A DNA stretch of 64,000 nucleotides from Ferrovibrio sp. (lineage in GTDB: Bacteria > Pseudomonadota > Alphaproteobacteria > Ferrovibrionales > Ferrovibrionaceae). A program made the position numbers and the translations under genes. The DNA is taken from positions 54,177-118,176 of the forward strand of contig NZ_JAOZVR010000119.1 in assembly GCF_025869515.1 (NCBI RefSeq), in the 5' to 3' direction. Under the pieces are notes generated by a model, which was not told the DNA's origin, did no database searches, and saw only the letters and a program-made list of their open reading frames with translations. Shown here piece after piece: positions 47,890 to 56,374 of this stretch (the stretch's first letter is position 1; each line of letters begins with the position of its first letter).

Positions 47890-48713
47890 AGGTGTCCCAA
47901 CAGGCTGGCCCGGAGCAATGCCATCTGACGCCGCAAGGGTGTGATGCGGGTTTCGGCAGCAATCGGATCATAGCCGCTGCGTCTGAGGGCATTCAATGAC
48001 AGGCCCGCGAGGGTGACCGGCAGCAGAGCAGGCAAGGCCGCGCGCGCCGTTTTCTGGCCTTGCGCCGTTCGTAACAGCATCCTGGCTTCCGCAGCGACGT
48101 CCGCGATCACCGGCCGCAGAGCCGGACCGCATTCGGTCTGATACGTAGCTTCCGGCGTCAGGCTCTGGTCGGCCAGAAGATCGACCGGCAACATCACCCG
48201 CTGGCGCGCCAATAGATGCGGCGTGGCGCGCAGGATACCGGTCAGGGCATAGGCCGTGCCGGCAGCTTCTATGACCTCAGGCGCTGTGGATGCACCGAGA
48301 TGCTGCGCTGCCAGTTTCATCACGGGCACCGAGGTCGCAAATGCATAAGCGCTCAGTTCGGCAAGCGTGGCAAAGGGGGCCTCATCCATGTCGCGTTCTC
48401 GCGCATCGATCAGTGCCAGCACGGTCTCCGGATCGAGAGCGCGACAATGCTCATGCAGCGCCAGCACGACCGGATGCTGGCGCGGTTTGCCGGCCCGGAT
48501 GCCCTCCCAGGCCTCGCGCCACCATTGCAGACGGATCTGGCCGATCATCGGCTGGCTGACAGTCTCGCGGGCACGGGCGATTTCGGTATTGAACGCGTAA
48601 AGCGCGAACAGGCCGGGCCGCCGGTCATCCGGTGCGAACAGTGCGGTGAGCCAGCGATCCGGATCAAGTCGCTGAAGGTCGCGACCGCATTGTTCAGCCG
48701 GCGAGACGCTCAT
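47886..48713 (-). CDS. Squalene/phytoene synthase family protein, NDUFAF6-like
   Basis: A 275-residue protein of the trans-isoprenyl synthase fold: FALYAFNTEIARARE, IRLQWWREAWEGI, LIDARERDMDEAPF, ALTGILRATPHLLARQRVMLPVDLL. The Asp-rich motifs of true phytoene synthases (DxxxD) are only partly kept. This alphaproteobacterial group resembles NDUFAF6, a complex I assembly factor, and no carotenoid genes are near. Enzymatic activity is therefore doubtful. Confidence 0.8.
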   Translation of the reverse strand: MSVSPAEQCGRDLQRLDPDRWLTALFAPDDRRPGLFALYAFNTEIARARETVSQPMIGQIRLQWWREAWEGIRAGKPRQHPVVLALHEHCRALDPETVLALIDARERDMDEAPFATLAELSAYAFATSVPVMKLAAQHLGASTAPEVIEAAGTAYALTGILRATPHLLARQRVMLPVDLLADQSLTPEATYQTECGPALRPVIADVAAEARMLLRTAQGQKTARAALPALLPVTLAGLSLNALRRSGYDPIAAETRITPLRRQMALLRASLLGHL

Positions 48714-48748
48714 CGGGAAACCTTGCGAATCCGGGAAGATTGCTTGTC

Positions 48749-48769
48749 GCTACCATGTTTTATGGTAGC
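48749..48769. repeat. Perfect 8-base inverted repeat in a divergent promoter region
   Basis: GCTACCAT-GTTTT-ATGGTAGC lies in the 192-base gap between the divergent phytoene-synthase-like gene and the PuuD-like gene. A perfect 8+8 palindrome here could be a regulator operator or a hairpin in one of the leaders. I recognise no specific regulator. Confidence 0.5.
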
Positions 48770-48905
48770 CTCACGGCTGCGAATCAGGCTGATGTGCGCA
48801 GACACGGTGATCGATTCGTCCTTCCCCTGCCCTTGCTTCATCAAGGGTGCGTCGCGGACCAGCATAACAAGCAAAGCCTGAACAAGAACAACAAGGACCC
48901 GCATC

Positions 48906-49484
48906 ATGGCAAAGATTCTTGAAAACCTCTACAAGGCGCTCGGCGCGGGTGTCGTGCTCGCCCTGGTCGTCTTCTTCCTCGTGCACCGCAGCTTCGACCC
49001 TGCCTTCTGGTCGTTCTTCTTCCGCTGGCTACACGTGCTGTCCGGCATCCTGTGGATCGGTCTGCTCTGGTACTTCAACTTCGTGCAGATTCCGACCATG
49101 CCGAAAATCCCGGCCGAACTGAAGCCCGCCATCGGCAAGTTCATCGCTCCCGAAGCGCTGTTCTGGTTCCGCTGGTCTGCGCTGGCCACTGTGGTGACCG
49201 GTTTGGTGCTGTCGATCCTGAACGGCTACGGTCACCAGGCCTTCGCCATGCAGGAAGGCAGCCGCACCATCGGCATCGGCATGTATCTCGGCCTGTTCAT
49301 GGCCGCCAATGTCTGGTTCATCATCTGGCCGAACCAGAAGAAGGCGCTCGGCATCGTACCGGCCGACGACGCCGCCAAGGCCAAGGCAGCCCGCGTTGCC
49401 ATGCTCGGTTCGCGCACCAATTTCATGCTATCGATCCCCATGCTGTATTGCATGGTGGCGCAGCAGAATGGCGGCGCCTGGTAA
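48906..49484 (+). CDS. PuuD-type urate hydroxylase membrane domain, stand-alone
   Basis: A 192-residue inner-membrane protein with four or five hydrophobic segments (VVLALVVFFLVH, LHVLSGILWIGLLWYFNFVQIP, ALATVVTGLVLSIL, GMYLGLFMAANVWFIIW, FMLSIPMLYCMVAQ). It matches the N-terminal urate-oxidase-type domain of PuuD but lacks the C-terminal cytochrome c part, so it is about half the length of a full PuuD. No purine-degradation genes are nearby; function unproven. A terminator follows. Confidence 0.75.
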   Translation: MAKILENLYKALGAGVVLALVVFFLVHRSFDPAFWSFFFRWLHVLSGILWIGLLWYFNFVQIPTMPKIPAELKPAIGKFIAPEALFWFRWSALATVVTGLVLSILNGYGHQAFAMQEGSRTIGIGMYLGLFMAANVWFIIWPNQKKALGIVPADDAAKAKAARVAMLGSRTNFMLSIPMLYCMVAQQNGGAW

Positions 49485-49508
49485 CAGGCCCGACCGGAAA
49501 ACGAACGA

Positions 49509-49535
49509 GGGCGGCAGTCTCCTGCCGCCCTTTTT
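49509..49535 (+). terminator. Intrinsic terminator after the PuuD-like gene
   Basis: GGGCGGCAG (49509-49517) pairs with CTGCCGCCC (49522-49530), loop TCTC, followed by TTTTT at 49531-49535. It lies 24 bases past the stop codon. Confidence 0.85.
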
Positions 49536-49556
49536 CTTTATCCGGAATTCCGGCCT

Positions 49557-49931
49557 CTAGACCGGAATCAAGGCGGCGGCAATGCGCCGCCCTTCGCCCA
49601 TCAGTAGATTGTAGGTACGACAGGCGGCACCGGTGTCCAGCGCCTCGATCACCAATCCGCGGGCCCGGATTTCAGCCCGCACGGCCTTGTCGATAAAGAC
49701 CATGTTCGGCCCGCAGCCGATCAGCAGCAGTTCGACGACTGGGTCCATGGTGAAGACCGCATCCAGCGACTGCGGCGTCAGCGCTGCAATATCGGCGATG
49801 CCCCAGGACAGGGTCTGCCCCGGGAATACCAGCACGGATTCCGTCCAATGCCTGCCGGTGATGCGGAATCCGCCATCGCCGTAGGCATTGATCACCTGGC
49901 GGTCGGCGGGAATACGTGGCAGCAGGTCCAT
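49557..49931 (-). CDS. Mth938/DUF498 domain protein, NDUFAF3-like
   Basis: About 124 residues with the Mth938 pattern: INAYGDGGFRITGRHWTESVLVFPG, VVELLLIGCGPNMVFIDKAV, GLVIEALDTGAACRTYNLLMGEGRRIAAALIPV. The human relative NDUFAF3 is a complex I assembly factor. It starts at ATG 49931, 16 bases after secF ends, so it is the last gene of the yajC-secD-secF operon. The longer frame starting at 50000 overlaps secF and is rejected. Confidence 0.85.
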   Translation of the reverse strand: MDLLPRIPADRQVINAYGDGGFRITGRHWTESVLVFPGQTLSWGIADIAALTPQSLDAVFTMDPVVELLLIGCGPNMVFIDKAVRAEIRARGLVIEALDTGAACRTYNLLMGEGRRIAAALIPV

Positions 49932-49947
49932 ATCCCGCCCGGCAGGC

Positions 49948-50904
49948 TTATGGACGCTGAGCTGCGGCCTTGGCCTCGGGCTGGTCGGCCGGCTGGCCAC
50001 GGCGCAGGCGGTTCTCGCCGAGGAACAGCAGGATCGGTGCCGCGATGAAGATCGAGGATGATGTCGCCAGCACGATGCCGAACAGCAGCACGATGGCGAA
50101 TTCGCTCACCGCCTCACCGCCGAACAGCGCCAGCGGAATGGTGGAGAGGAACACGGTCAGCGAGGTGTTGACAGTGCGGTTCAGCGTCTCGTTGATGCTC
50201 TTGTCGATCAGCGCGCGCAACGGCAGCGACTTATACTTGCGCAGATTCTCGCGCACGCGGTCGTAGACCACCACCTTGTCGTTGACCGAAAAACCCATGA
50301 TGGTCAGCACCGCCGCGATGGCGACCAGGTTGAACTGGATGTCGGTGATGACATAAAAGCCAATTGTCTTGGTGACGTCGAGCACCAGGGTAACGATGGC
50401 GCCGATGCCGAACTGCCATTCGAAACGGAACCAGATGTAGATCAGCATGGCAACCAGGGCCAGTCCCATCGCCAGCATGCCATCACGGAACAATCCTTCG
50501 GAAACCGAGGCACCGACCGCTTCGACCCGGCGGATTTCCGTACCGGGATAAGCCTGCGTCAGTGTCGCACGCACCTTGTCGGCAGCGCGCTGGGCGGCCG
50601 CATCTTCGGTACCCTGACGTTCCAGGCGAATCAGCACATCATTCGGCGAGCCGAACTGCTGCAACGCTGCATGTCCCAGATCGAGATTGCCTATCAGGCC
50701 ACGCAAAGCAGGGAAATCCGCCGGCTGCTGCAGCCGCGCCTCGATCACGATGCCGCCCTTGAAGTCGATGCCGTAATTCAGGCCGGGATAGAAGAACAGA
50801 ATCACCGACACGACGGACAGGAAGGCCGATACGGCCAAGCCAATCACACGCCCCTTCATGAAGGGGTAAGCCGTGTTATCGGGAATCAGGCGGAGCTTAT
50901 ACAT
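49948..50904 (-). CDS. secF: Protein translocase subunit SecF
   Basis: A 318-residue RND-type membrane protein: YGIDFKGGIVIEARL near the first periplasmic domain, RVEAVGASVSEGLFRDG, FSVNDKVVVYDRVRENLRK, and LNRTVNTSLTVFLSTIPLALFGG. With SecD it uses the proton motive force to aid late steps of protein export. It starts 10 bases after secD ends. Confidence 0.97.
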   Translation of the reverse strand: MYKLRLIPDNTAYPFMKGRVIGLAVSAFLSVVSVILFFYPGLNYGIDFKGGIVIEARLQQPADFPALRGLIGNLDLGHAALQQFGSPNDVLIRLERQGTEDAAAQRAADKVRATLTQAYPGTEIRRVEAVGASVSEGLFRDGMLAMGLALVAMLIYIWFRFEWQFGIGAIVTLVLDVTKTIGFYVITDIQFNLVAIAAVLTIMGFSVNDKVVVYDRVRENLRKYKSLPLRALIDKSINETLNRTVNTSLTVFLSTIPLALFGGEAVSEFAIVLLFGIVLATSSSIFIAAPILLFLGENRLRRGQPADQPEAKAAAQRP

Positions 50905-50914
50905 GTCCGTCTCC

Positions 50915-52525
50915 TTACACCGGCAGCAGGGTCGGCCGGCGCTGCCGCAGCCAGGTCACCATCATCAGGCGCACCAGCACGGTAGCTGTGAACATGGAAG
51001 TCAGGATGCCAATCGAGATGGTGACGGCAAAGCCCTTTACCGTGCCGGAGCCCAGTGCGTAGAGCAGCGCCATCTTGATCAGCGTGGTGACGTTGGCATC
51101 GAAGATAGTGCTGAAGGCACGGCTGAACCCGGCCGACATGGCGGCCATCGGCGATTTGCCGAGCTTGGTTTCTTCGCGGATGCGCTCGTTGATCAGCACG
51201 TTCGCATCGACCGACATGCCCAGCGTCAGCAGCAGACCGGCGATGCCGGGCAGCGTGAGCGTCGCCTGCAGCAGCGACATCGCGGCCAGGGTCATCACGA
51301 GGTTAACCAGCAGGGCGACGTCAGCGAACAGGCCGAACAGGCCATAGGCCAGCACCATGTAAACGACCACCAGCCCTGCCGCGACAGCAATCGAGATCAG
51401 GCCGGCGCGGATCGAATCCTCGCCCAGATCCGGACCGACGGTGCGCTCCTCCACCACCTTCAGCGGCGCAGGCAAGGCCCCGGCGCGCAACAGCACGGCG
51501 AGATCGTTGGCACCGGCGACAGTGAAGTTGCCGCTGATCTGCCCCGAACCACCGAGGATTGGCTCACGGATCACCGGTGCGCTCAGTACCTTGTTGTCCA
51601 ATACGATGGCAAAGGGCTGGCCAACCGCCTGCTGGGTAATCTCGGCAAAGCGTTTGCCTCCAATGGTGTCGAAGCGGAAATTCACCACCGGCTGGCCACC
51701 GCGCTGGTCGTAGCCAGCCTGGGCATCGACCAGATTGTCGCCGGCGACTTCTACCTTGCGCTTGACCACATAGCGTTCAGCACGACCCTGGCTGCCGTCG
51801 CCCTCGAGAATCTCCGAGCCCGGCGGTGCCGGCGCATTCGGATCTGCGCCAACATCGACCATGCGGAAGGTCAGCTTCGCGGTGGTCCCAAGCAACCGTT
51901 TGATGCGTTCTGGATCGTCGACACCCGGCAATTGGACCAGGATCCGGTCTGCGCCCTGGCGCTGAATCGTCGGTTCGGATACGCCTGTCTGGTCGATACG
52001 GCGGCGCACAATCTCGATCGACTGCGTCACAGCATTGCGCGCCCGTTCCAGCAATGCCGCTTCAGACAGCGTCATGCGAATCTGGCCGTCCGGGGTGGCA
52101 TTGACTTCCATGTCGGTCTGCGCAGCGCCAAACCCAATGCCGGCCGTGCTCTGCACCGGCAAAGCCAGCTTGATGAGCAACTGCCGGGCCTGCTCGGTTT
52201 GCGTTGCGTCGCGCAGGCGGAGCGTCACGCTGTTGCTGCCGGAGACGCCGAGATTGGTATAGCCGATGCGGGCCTGACGCAGCTCCGTGCGAGCGCCTTC
52301 AACAATCGCTTCCAGACGCTCGCGCAACACCACGGAGGTATCCACCTCCAGCAGCAGATGCGCACCGCCGCGCAGATCAAGGCCGAGGCTGACCTGGCGC
52401 TTGGGCAGCCAGTTGGGCCAGGTCGCGACCGTTGCAGCAGGGAAAAAGCTTGGAATGCTGAAGATCACACTGGCCAGGCAGGCCAGGGCGATCAACGCGA
52501 TCTTCCAGGGCGCGAAATACATCAT
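50915..52525 (-). CDS. secD: Protein translocase subunit SecD
   Basis: A 536-residue membrane protein with a first segment (WKIALIALACLASVIFSIPSFFP), LGLDLRGGAHLLLEVDT, a large periplasmic domain (VGASNSVTLRL-like region, RRRIDQTGVSEPTIQRQG, ILVQLPGVDDPERIK), and SIAVAAGLVVVYMVLAYG, LPGIAGLLLTLGMSVDANVLINERIREE. It works with SecF and YajC at the Sec translocon. Starts ATG ATG; the first is used. Confidence 0.97.
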   Translation of the reverse strand: MMYFAPWKIALIALACLASVIFSIPSFFPAATVATWPNWLPKRQVSLGLDLRGGAHLLLEVDTSVVLRERLEAIVEGARTELRQARIGYTNLGVSGSNSVTLRLRDATQTEQARQLLIKLALPVQSTAGIGFGAAQTDMEVNATPDGQIRMTLSEAALLERARNAVTQSIEIVRRRIDQTGVSEPTIQRQGADRILVQLPGVDDPERIKRLLGTTAKLTFRMVDVGADPNAPAPPGSEILEGDGSQGRAERYVVKRKVEVAGDNLVDAQAGYDQRGGQPVVNFRFDTIGGKRFAEITQQAVGQPFAIVLDNKVLSAPVIREPILGGSGQISGNFTVAGANDLAVLLRAGALPAPLKVVEERTVGPDLGEDSIRAGLISIAVAAGLVVVYMVLAYGLFGLFADVALLVNLVMTLAAMSLLQATLTLPGIAGLLLTLGMSVDANVLINERIREETKLGKSPMAAMSAGFSRAFSTIFDANVTTLIKMALLYALGSGTVKGFAVTISIGILTSMFTATVLVRLMMVTWLRQRRPTLLPV

Positions 52526-52593
52526 CGGCGTATCACATCATTCAGGTAATCAAATCGGGTGGCACCATGCCGGCGCCACCCGTCAATAGGCGA

Positions 52594-52944
52594 TCAGCCG
52601 GCCTTGGCTTCAGCCTTGTCGTCGTCATCGACATCTCCGCCCTTGGAGCGGACTTCACCGATGGTGCTCTTCAGCACCTTCACCTTGACGCCGTCGGCGA
52701 TCTCGATCTGCACGATGCCGTCTTCCTGCACTTTGACGATCTTGCCGATGATGCCACCAGCCGTGGTGACGACGTCGCCACGACGAACGGCTTCGATCAT
52801 CGCCTTATGATCCTTCATCTTCTTCTGCTGCGGACGGATCAGCAGAAAATAGAAAACGACGAAAATCAGGACCAGCGGCAGCAGCGAGGTCAGCATATCG
52901 GTGGTGCCACCACCCGCCTGCGCGTAGGCCTCGGAAATCAGCAT
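52594..52944 (-). CDS. yajC: Preprotein translocase subunit YajC
   Basis: A 116-residue protein: one membrane segment (LLPLVLIFVVFYFLLIRPQQKKMKDH) then a basic/acidic cytoplasmic domain with RRGDVVTTAGGIIGKIVKV. The start ATG 52944 has AGGGAG upstream. It is the first gene of yajC-secD-secF-Mth938. The 245-base gap to the next plus-strand gene should hold its promoter, but I cannot point to one with confidence. Confidence 0.95.
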   Translation of the reverse strand: MLISEAYAQAGGGTTDMLTSLLPLVLIFVVFYFLLIRPQQKKMKDHKAMIEAVRRGDVVTTAGGIIGKIVKVQEDGIVQIEIADGVKVKVLKSTIGEVRSKGGDVDDDDKAEAKAG

Positions 52945-53189
52945 GAAAAACTCCCTGTCGATTGATTGGGGCCGCTGCGGCCCCTGTCGGTGATCGGGGC
53001 TGCGCGGCGCGAGAGCGGGACTATAGCCGGGGATGCTCCAATTGCAAGCGCCGGGGACATTGTCGCACCCATGGCATATGATGAAAAACCCTTCCAGATC
53101 AATCGCCTGCCCGTCCGTGCCACTGCGCGGGGATAGCCCGCAGGTCAGCCCCCTCCTATACTGGAACCGATCCCGTCCGGAGTTCGAGC

Positions 53190-53402
53190 ATGTATGTCCT
53201 GAGTATCGAGGGTATGAGTTGCGAGGCCTGCAAACGGGCAATCAGCAACGCGATCAGTCTGGCTGTCCCCGGCACAGCTTTCGAGGTCGACCTTGCCCGC
53301 AAGCAGGTCCGGTTCAACACCCTGCCCGCCGACCAGTTTGCTCTGATCCGCAATGCGATCCGCGATGCCGGCTATGGCATCCTGGAGACCGGCAGCCGTT
53401 AG
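53190..53402 (+). CDS. Heavy-metal-associated (CopZ-like) domain protein
   Basis: 70 residues, one HMA domain: IEGMSCEACKRAISNAI carries the CxxC metal site (Cys 11 and Cys 14), with AFEVDLARKQVRF and RDAGYGI completing the ferredoxin-like fold. It probably carries copper. No copper ATPase is adjacent. Its stop overlaps that of the convergent STAS-like gene by four bases. Confidence 0.87.
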   Translation: MYVLSIEGMSCEACKRAISNAISLAVPGTAFEVDLARKQVRFNTLPADQFALIRNAIRDAGYGILETGSR

Positions 53403-53818
53403 TGCGCCTGCAGCCAGGCCAGGGCTGACCGGCGATCAAGGAACAGGCGGTGCGTCGAGCGCGGGAACAGGATGCTCACCGCCTTTACCACCAGCGCAAA
53501 AAATCGATCAGGACTGATATAGGCGACACGCGACGGCATGTCGCCGCTACCGCCCCAGTCAGTGATCTGACTGAGCGCCTTGATCGCGGACCAGTCGATC
53601 TTGCCATGGAATCCGGAAACATCGACCAGTGTCGGCATCGCGGTGCCTATCCACCCACGCGCAAAGCCCTGCTGGATGCCCTGATAGATTTTTTCGGTGT
53701 CCGGAGCGCCGACTACCTCGACCAGCAGCATACCGTCCTCGGCGCGGATATCGACGAAATCCCCCCGGTCACCCAGTCGGACTTCAGTCTTCTCGGCAAC
53801 GAGATTCGGCATCGGCAT
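53399..53818 (-). CDS. SpoIIAA/STAS-like protein
   Basis: 139 residues with an alternating strand/helix pattern (LLVEVVGAPDTEKIYQGIQQ, TLVDVSGFHGKIDWSAIKAL, RVAYISPDRFFALVVKAV, HRLFLDRRSALAWLQ) like the STAS-like proteins (DUF3478) of proteobacteria. No conserved phosphorylatable Ser could be assigned by eye. Membrane-associated or regulatory roles are known for relatives, but function here is open. Confidence 0.65.
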   Translation of the reverse strand: MPMPNLVAEKTEVRLGDRGDFVDIRAEDGMLLVEVVGAPDTEKIYQGIQQGFARGWIGTAMPTLVDVSGFHGKIDWSAIKALSQITDWGGSGDMPSRVAYISPDRFFALVVKAVSILFPRSTHRLFLDRRSALAWLQAH

Positions 53819-53974
53819 ATCCCCTCAAGGTCCGGCAGAAGCGCCGGCCGATAGTGAGGAGCCTGTATGGTTAATATTGCATTAGACGCATAGGTAGTAG
53901 GTAGCCTGACATTGGGTTGTACAGGCATATTTGCAGCCTGGCTGTGGCCAAGCACGGGCATATTGCAGCGCAGC

Positions 53975-53999
53975 GGAACATCGTTTCCGCCAATCCGTT
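53975..53999 (+). promoter_or_regulatory. Perfect EcfG-type (general stress) promoter
   Basis: GGAAC at 53975-53979, 16 bases, CGTT at 53996-53999: an exact match to the alphaproteobacterial EcfG consensus. It lies 34 bases before the start codon of the 48-residue gene and should drive it. Confidence 0.65.
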
Positions 54000-54033
54000 C
54001 GTCCCGCAGCGCAATCCTGACGCGGAGGATTCC

Positions 54034-54180
54034 ATGCCAGCAGCAACCGAGTACAAGACAAATACTGCGGCGCTGCCGGATGAAGCTGAAAGAGAGCGCT
54101 GGTGGTGGGACGAGTTTGGCGTGCTGGTCGAGCACGAAATTTGGTATCTGCCCCGTCTGGCGGACGAGCAGGATGCATGA
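54034..54180 (+). CDS. Small stress-promoter-driven protein of unknown function (48 residues)
   Basis: A 48-residue acidic protein with a Trp-rich motif (ERERWWWDEFGVLVEHEIWY). ATG 54034 has GGAGG at 54024-54028. A perfect EcfG promoter precedes it. There is no homology I recognise, no signal peptide and no membrane segment. The longer frame starting at 53917 would extend through the promoter and is rejected. It is followed by tRNA-Pro on the other strand. Confidence 0.6.
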   Translation: MPAATEYKTNTAALPDEAERERWWWDEFGVLVEHEIWYLPRLADEQDA

Positions 54181-54202
54181 AACATGAATTATTGGAAAAT
54201 AA

Positions 54203-54279
54203 TGGTCGGACTGGCGGGATTTGAACCCACGACCCCTTGTCCCCCAGACAAGTGCGCTACCAGACTGCGCTACAGTCCG
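54203..54279 (-). tRNA. tRNA-Pro (anticodon GGG)
   Basis: A 77-base cloverleaf on the minus strand with encoded CCA. Acceptor CGGACTG pairs with CAGTCCG; D arm GCGCAGTCTGGTAGCGC; anticodon stem CTTGT/ACAAG with loop CTGGGGG (anticodon GGG); T arm GTGGGTTCAAATCCCGC. It reads CCC and CCU proline codons. Confidence 0.96.
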
Positions 54280-54332
54280 ACCGAGCCTGGCAAGGCGGCC
54301 GGGTAAGCAGGCAGCCTTGCGAAGCGGCGCGC

Positions 54333-54361
54333 ACTATAACCACCGCCTCCCCCCGGCGCAA
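54333..54361 (-). promoter_or_regulatory. Sigma-70-type promoter for tRNA-Pro
   Basis: On the minus strand TTGCGC (54356-54361), 17-base spacer, TATAGT (54333-54338), about 54 bases before the tRNA 5' end. It fits the housekeeping consensus well. Confidence 0.6.
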
Positions 54362-54432
54362 CCGCGCCAAATCCTTTGAAAATGGCGGCAGAAAAGCCTC
54401 TCAGTGGCAATCCGGGTATGGCCCGCGAGCCA

Positions 54433-54912
54433 TCAGCGATTCTGGCGCGCCACGATATCGGCGTGGATGGTTTCGAGTTCCCTGAGACAGGTTTTGAGGG
54501 CCTGCTTCAAGCTGCCCATATCGCTGAGCAGATCGAACGGAATGCCAATCTGGCGCTGGTCAGCACCGGGCTTCTTGAAGGCCGCTGGTGCTGAGGTGGG
54601 GGCCGCCTTGCCACGGGCACGGACTGCCTTGGCCAGGCCGCCCTCACGCAGCAGCTTCTGCACACCCTTGATCGTATAGCCCTGCTCATGCAGCAGGGTG
54701 CGGATTTCATTCAGCAGGGCAATGTCTTCACCGCGATAGTAGCGGCGACCGCCATTTCGTTTGACCGGCCGGACCTGATGGAATTTCTTTTCCCAGAAAC
54801 GCAGCACATGCTGCGGCAGCTCAAGCTGCTCGGCGACCTCGCCGATGGTGCGGAAAGCGGCGTCCGTTTTGGTCTTGCCGATTTTGTCCTGAGCGTCAGC
54901 CTGAGTCGCCAT
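54433..54912 (-). CDS. MerR-family regulator
   Basis: A 159-residue protein with an N-terminal MerR winged HTH ([46 protein letters not shown]) and a charged, Ala/Lys-rich tail without an obvious effector domain or Cys cluster. It follows ihfA in the usual alphaproteobacterial order, with 28 bases between. Target unknown. Confidence 0.9.
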   Translation of the reverse strand: MATQADAQDKIGKTKTDAAFRTIGEVAEQLELPQHVLRFWEKKFHQVRPVKRNGGRRYYRGEDIALLNEIRTLLHEQGYTIKGVQKLLREGGLAKAVRARGKAAPTSAPAAFKKPGADQRQIGIPFDLLSDMGSLKQALKTCLRELETIHADIVARQNR

Positions 54913-54940
54913 CAGCTAATCATACAGGAAAAACGATGGC

Positions 54941-55276
54941 TTACGAGCCGCTTTTAACCTGCTGTGTTGTGGCGTGCATACCGGCGTTGATCTTTTCCTT
55001 GAGCACGTGGCTGGCGCGGAAAACCAGCACTTTGCGCGGATCGATCGGCACTTCCTGGCCGGTTTTCGGATTGCGGCCCATACGGCCGCCCTTGGAGCGA
55101 ACCTGGAAAGTGCCGAAAGAAGAGATTTTGACCATGTGGTCGGCAATCAGACTGTCGATGATCTCGTTCAGCACTGTTTCCACCAGTTGGGCGGACTCGC
55201 TGCGCGACAGGCCGACCTCCTGGTAGATCGCTTCACTGAGCTGCGCCCGCGTCAGGGTATTCTCGCTCATCGCCAA
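54941..55276 (-). CDS. ihfA: Integration host factor subunit alpha
   Basis: A 111-residue HU/IHF protein: [56 protein letters not shown] with the DNA-intercalating beta arm and [13 protein letters not shown]. It bends DNA with IhfB in recombination and sigma-54-type promoters. It is separated from fabH by 126 bases. Confidence 0.96.
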   Translation of the reverse strand: MAMSENTLTRAQLSEAIYQEVGLSRSESAQLVETVLNEIIDSLIADHMVKISSFGTFQVRSKGGRMGRNPKTGQEVPIDPRKVLVFRASHVLKEKINAGMHATTQQVKSGS

Positions 55277-55402
55277 CGCCCCGTTTTGTTAAATTTTATA
55301 GTGGCGACGCTAACTTAAGCCCTTGCAGCCGTCAACAAGACCTTGGACGTATCGCACCCCGAAATTGGGCCTGCCCCGCGAGGATGCTACCCTGAAACGA
55401 AA

Positions 55403-56374
55403 TTACCAGCGCACCAGGGCACTACCCCAGGTAAAGCCACCGCCCATGGCCTCGAGCAGGATCACCTGACCAGGCTTGATCCGGCCATCCGCCGTAGCCT
55501 CAGCCAGGGCCAGCGGGACCGAGGCCGCCGAGGTATTGCCATGGCGGTCAACGGTCAGCACGACCTTGTCGGTGTTCATGCCCAGCTTGCGGGCCGTGCC
55601 GTCAATAATCCGCTTGTTGGCCTGGTGCGGCACCAGCCAGTCGATCTGGTCGGCCGTCATGTCCACTGCAGCCAGCGTTTCCTTCACCACATCGGCCAGG
55701 TTGACCACGGCATGGCGGAAAACTTCCTTACCCAGCATACGCAGCTTGCCGGTGGTCTGGGTACTGGACGGGCCACCATCGACATAGAGCAGATCATGGT
55801 GCCGGCCATCGGAATGCAAATGTGTGGTCAGCACGCCGCGATCTTCGGTCGTCCCCGTGCCTTCCTGAGCCTGCAGCACGATGGCGCCAGCGCCATCGGC
55901 AAACAGCACACAGGTGGTGCGGTCGGTCCAGTCGAGGATCCGCGAAAATGTCTCTGCACCGATCACCAGTGCGGTCTTGGCCTGACCGGCCTTGATGAAA
56001 TTGTCGGCGGTCGCGAGCGCATAGATGAAGCCTGAGCAGACCGCCTGCACATCGAAGGCAAAGCCGTGCGTCATCCCCAGGCCGGTCTGCACGCGGCAGG
56101 CGGTGGCCGGAAAGGTTTCGTCAGGGGTCGCCGTTGCCAGCACGATGAGATCGACATCCGCAGCGGTAAGACCGGCATTCTTCAATGCAGCCTGAGAGGC
56201 CTTGAGCGCCAGGTCCGATGTCAGTTCGCCATCGGCGGCAATATGACGCTGCCGGATGCCGCTGCGTTCGACAATCCATTCATCGGAAGTATCGACCATC
56301 TGGGCGAGATCAGCATTGGTCAGAATCCGCTCGGGCAGATAGCTGCCGCACCCCACCACAACTGAGCGAATCAT
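55403..56374 (-). CDS. fabH: 3-oxoacyl-ACP synthase III (FabH)
   Basis: A 323-residue thiolase-fold enzyme with catalytic Cys 113 (AVCSGF), His in [11 protein letters not shown] and the later Asn in [10 protein letters not shown]. It condenses acetyl-CoA with malonyl-ACP to start fatty acid synthesis. It overlaps plsX by four bases (ATGA), linking fatty acid and phospholipid initiation. Confidence 0.97.
   Translation of the reverse strand: MIRSVVVGCGSYLPERILTNADLAQMVDTSDEWIVERSGIRQRHIAADGELTSDLALKASQAALKNAGLTAADVDLIVLATATPDETFPATACRVQTGLGMTHGFAFDVQAVCSGFIYALATADNFIKAGQAKTALVIGAETFSRILDWTDRTTCVLFADGAGAIVLQAQEGTGTTEDRGVLTTHLHSDGRHHDLLYVDGGPSSTQTTGKLRMLGKEVFRHAVVNLADVVKETLAAVDMTADQIDWLVPHQANKRIIDGTARKLGMNTDKVVLTVDRHGNTSAASVPLALAEATADGRIKPGQVILLEAMGGGFTWGSALVRW

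Noticed and set aside
47886..48713. Carotenoid or hopanoid synthesis gene
   Set aside because: The phytoene-synthase fold is present but metal motifs are weak and no crt or hpn genes adjoin; NDUFAF6-like is a better reading.
53917..54033. N-terminal extension of the 48-residue protein to 53917
   Set aside because: The extension would overlap a perfect EcfG promoter, while ATG 54034 has a strong GGAGG at the right distance.
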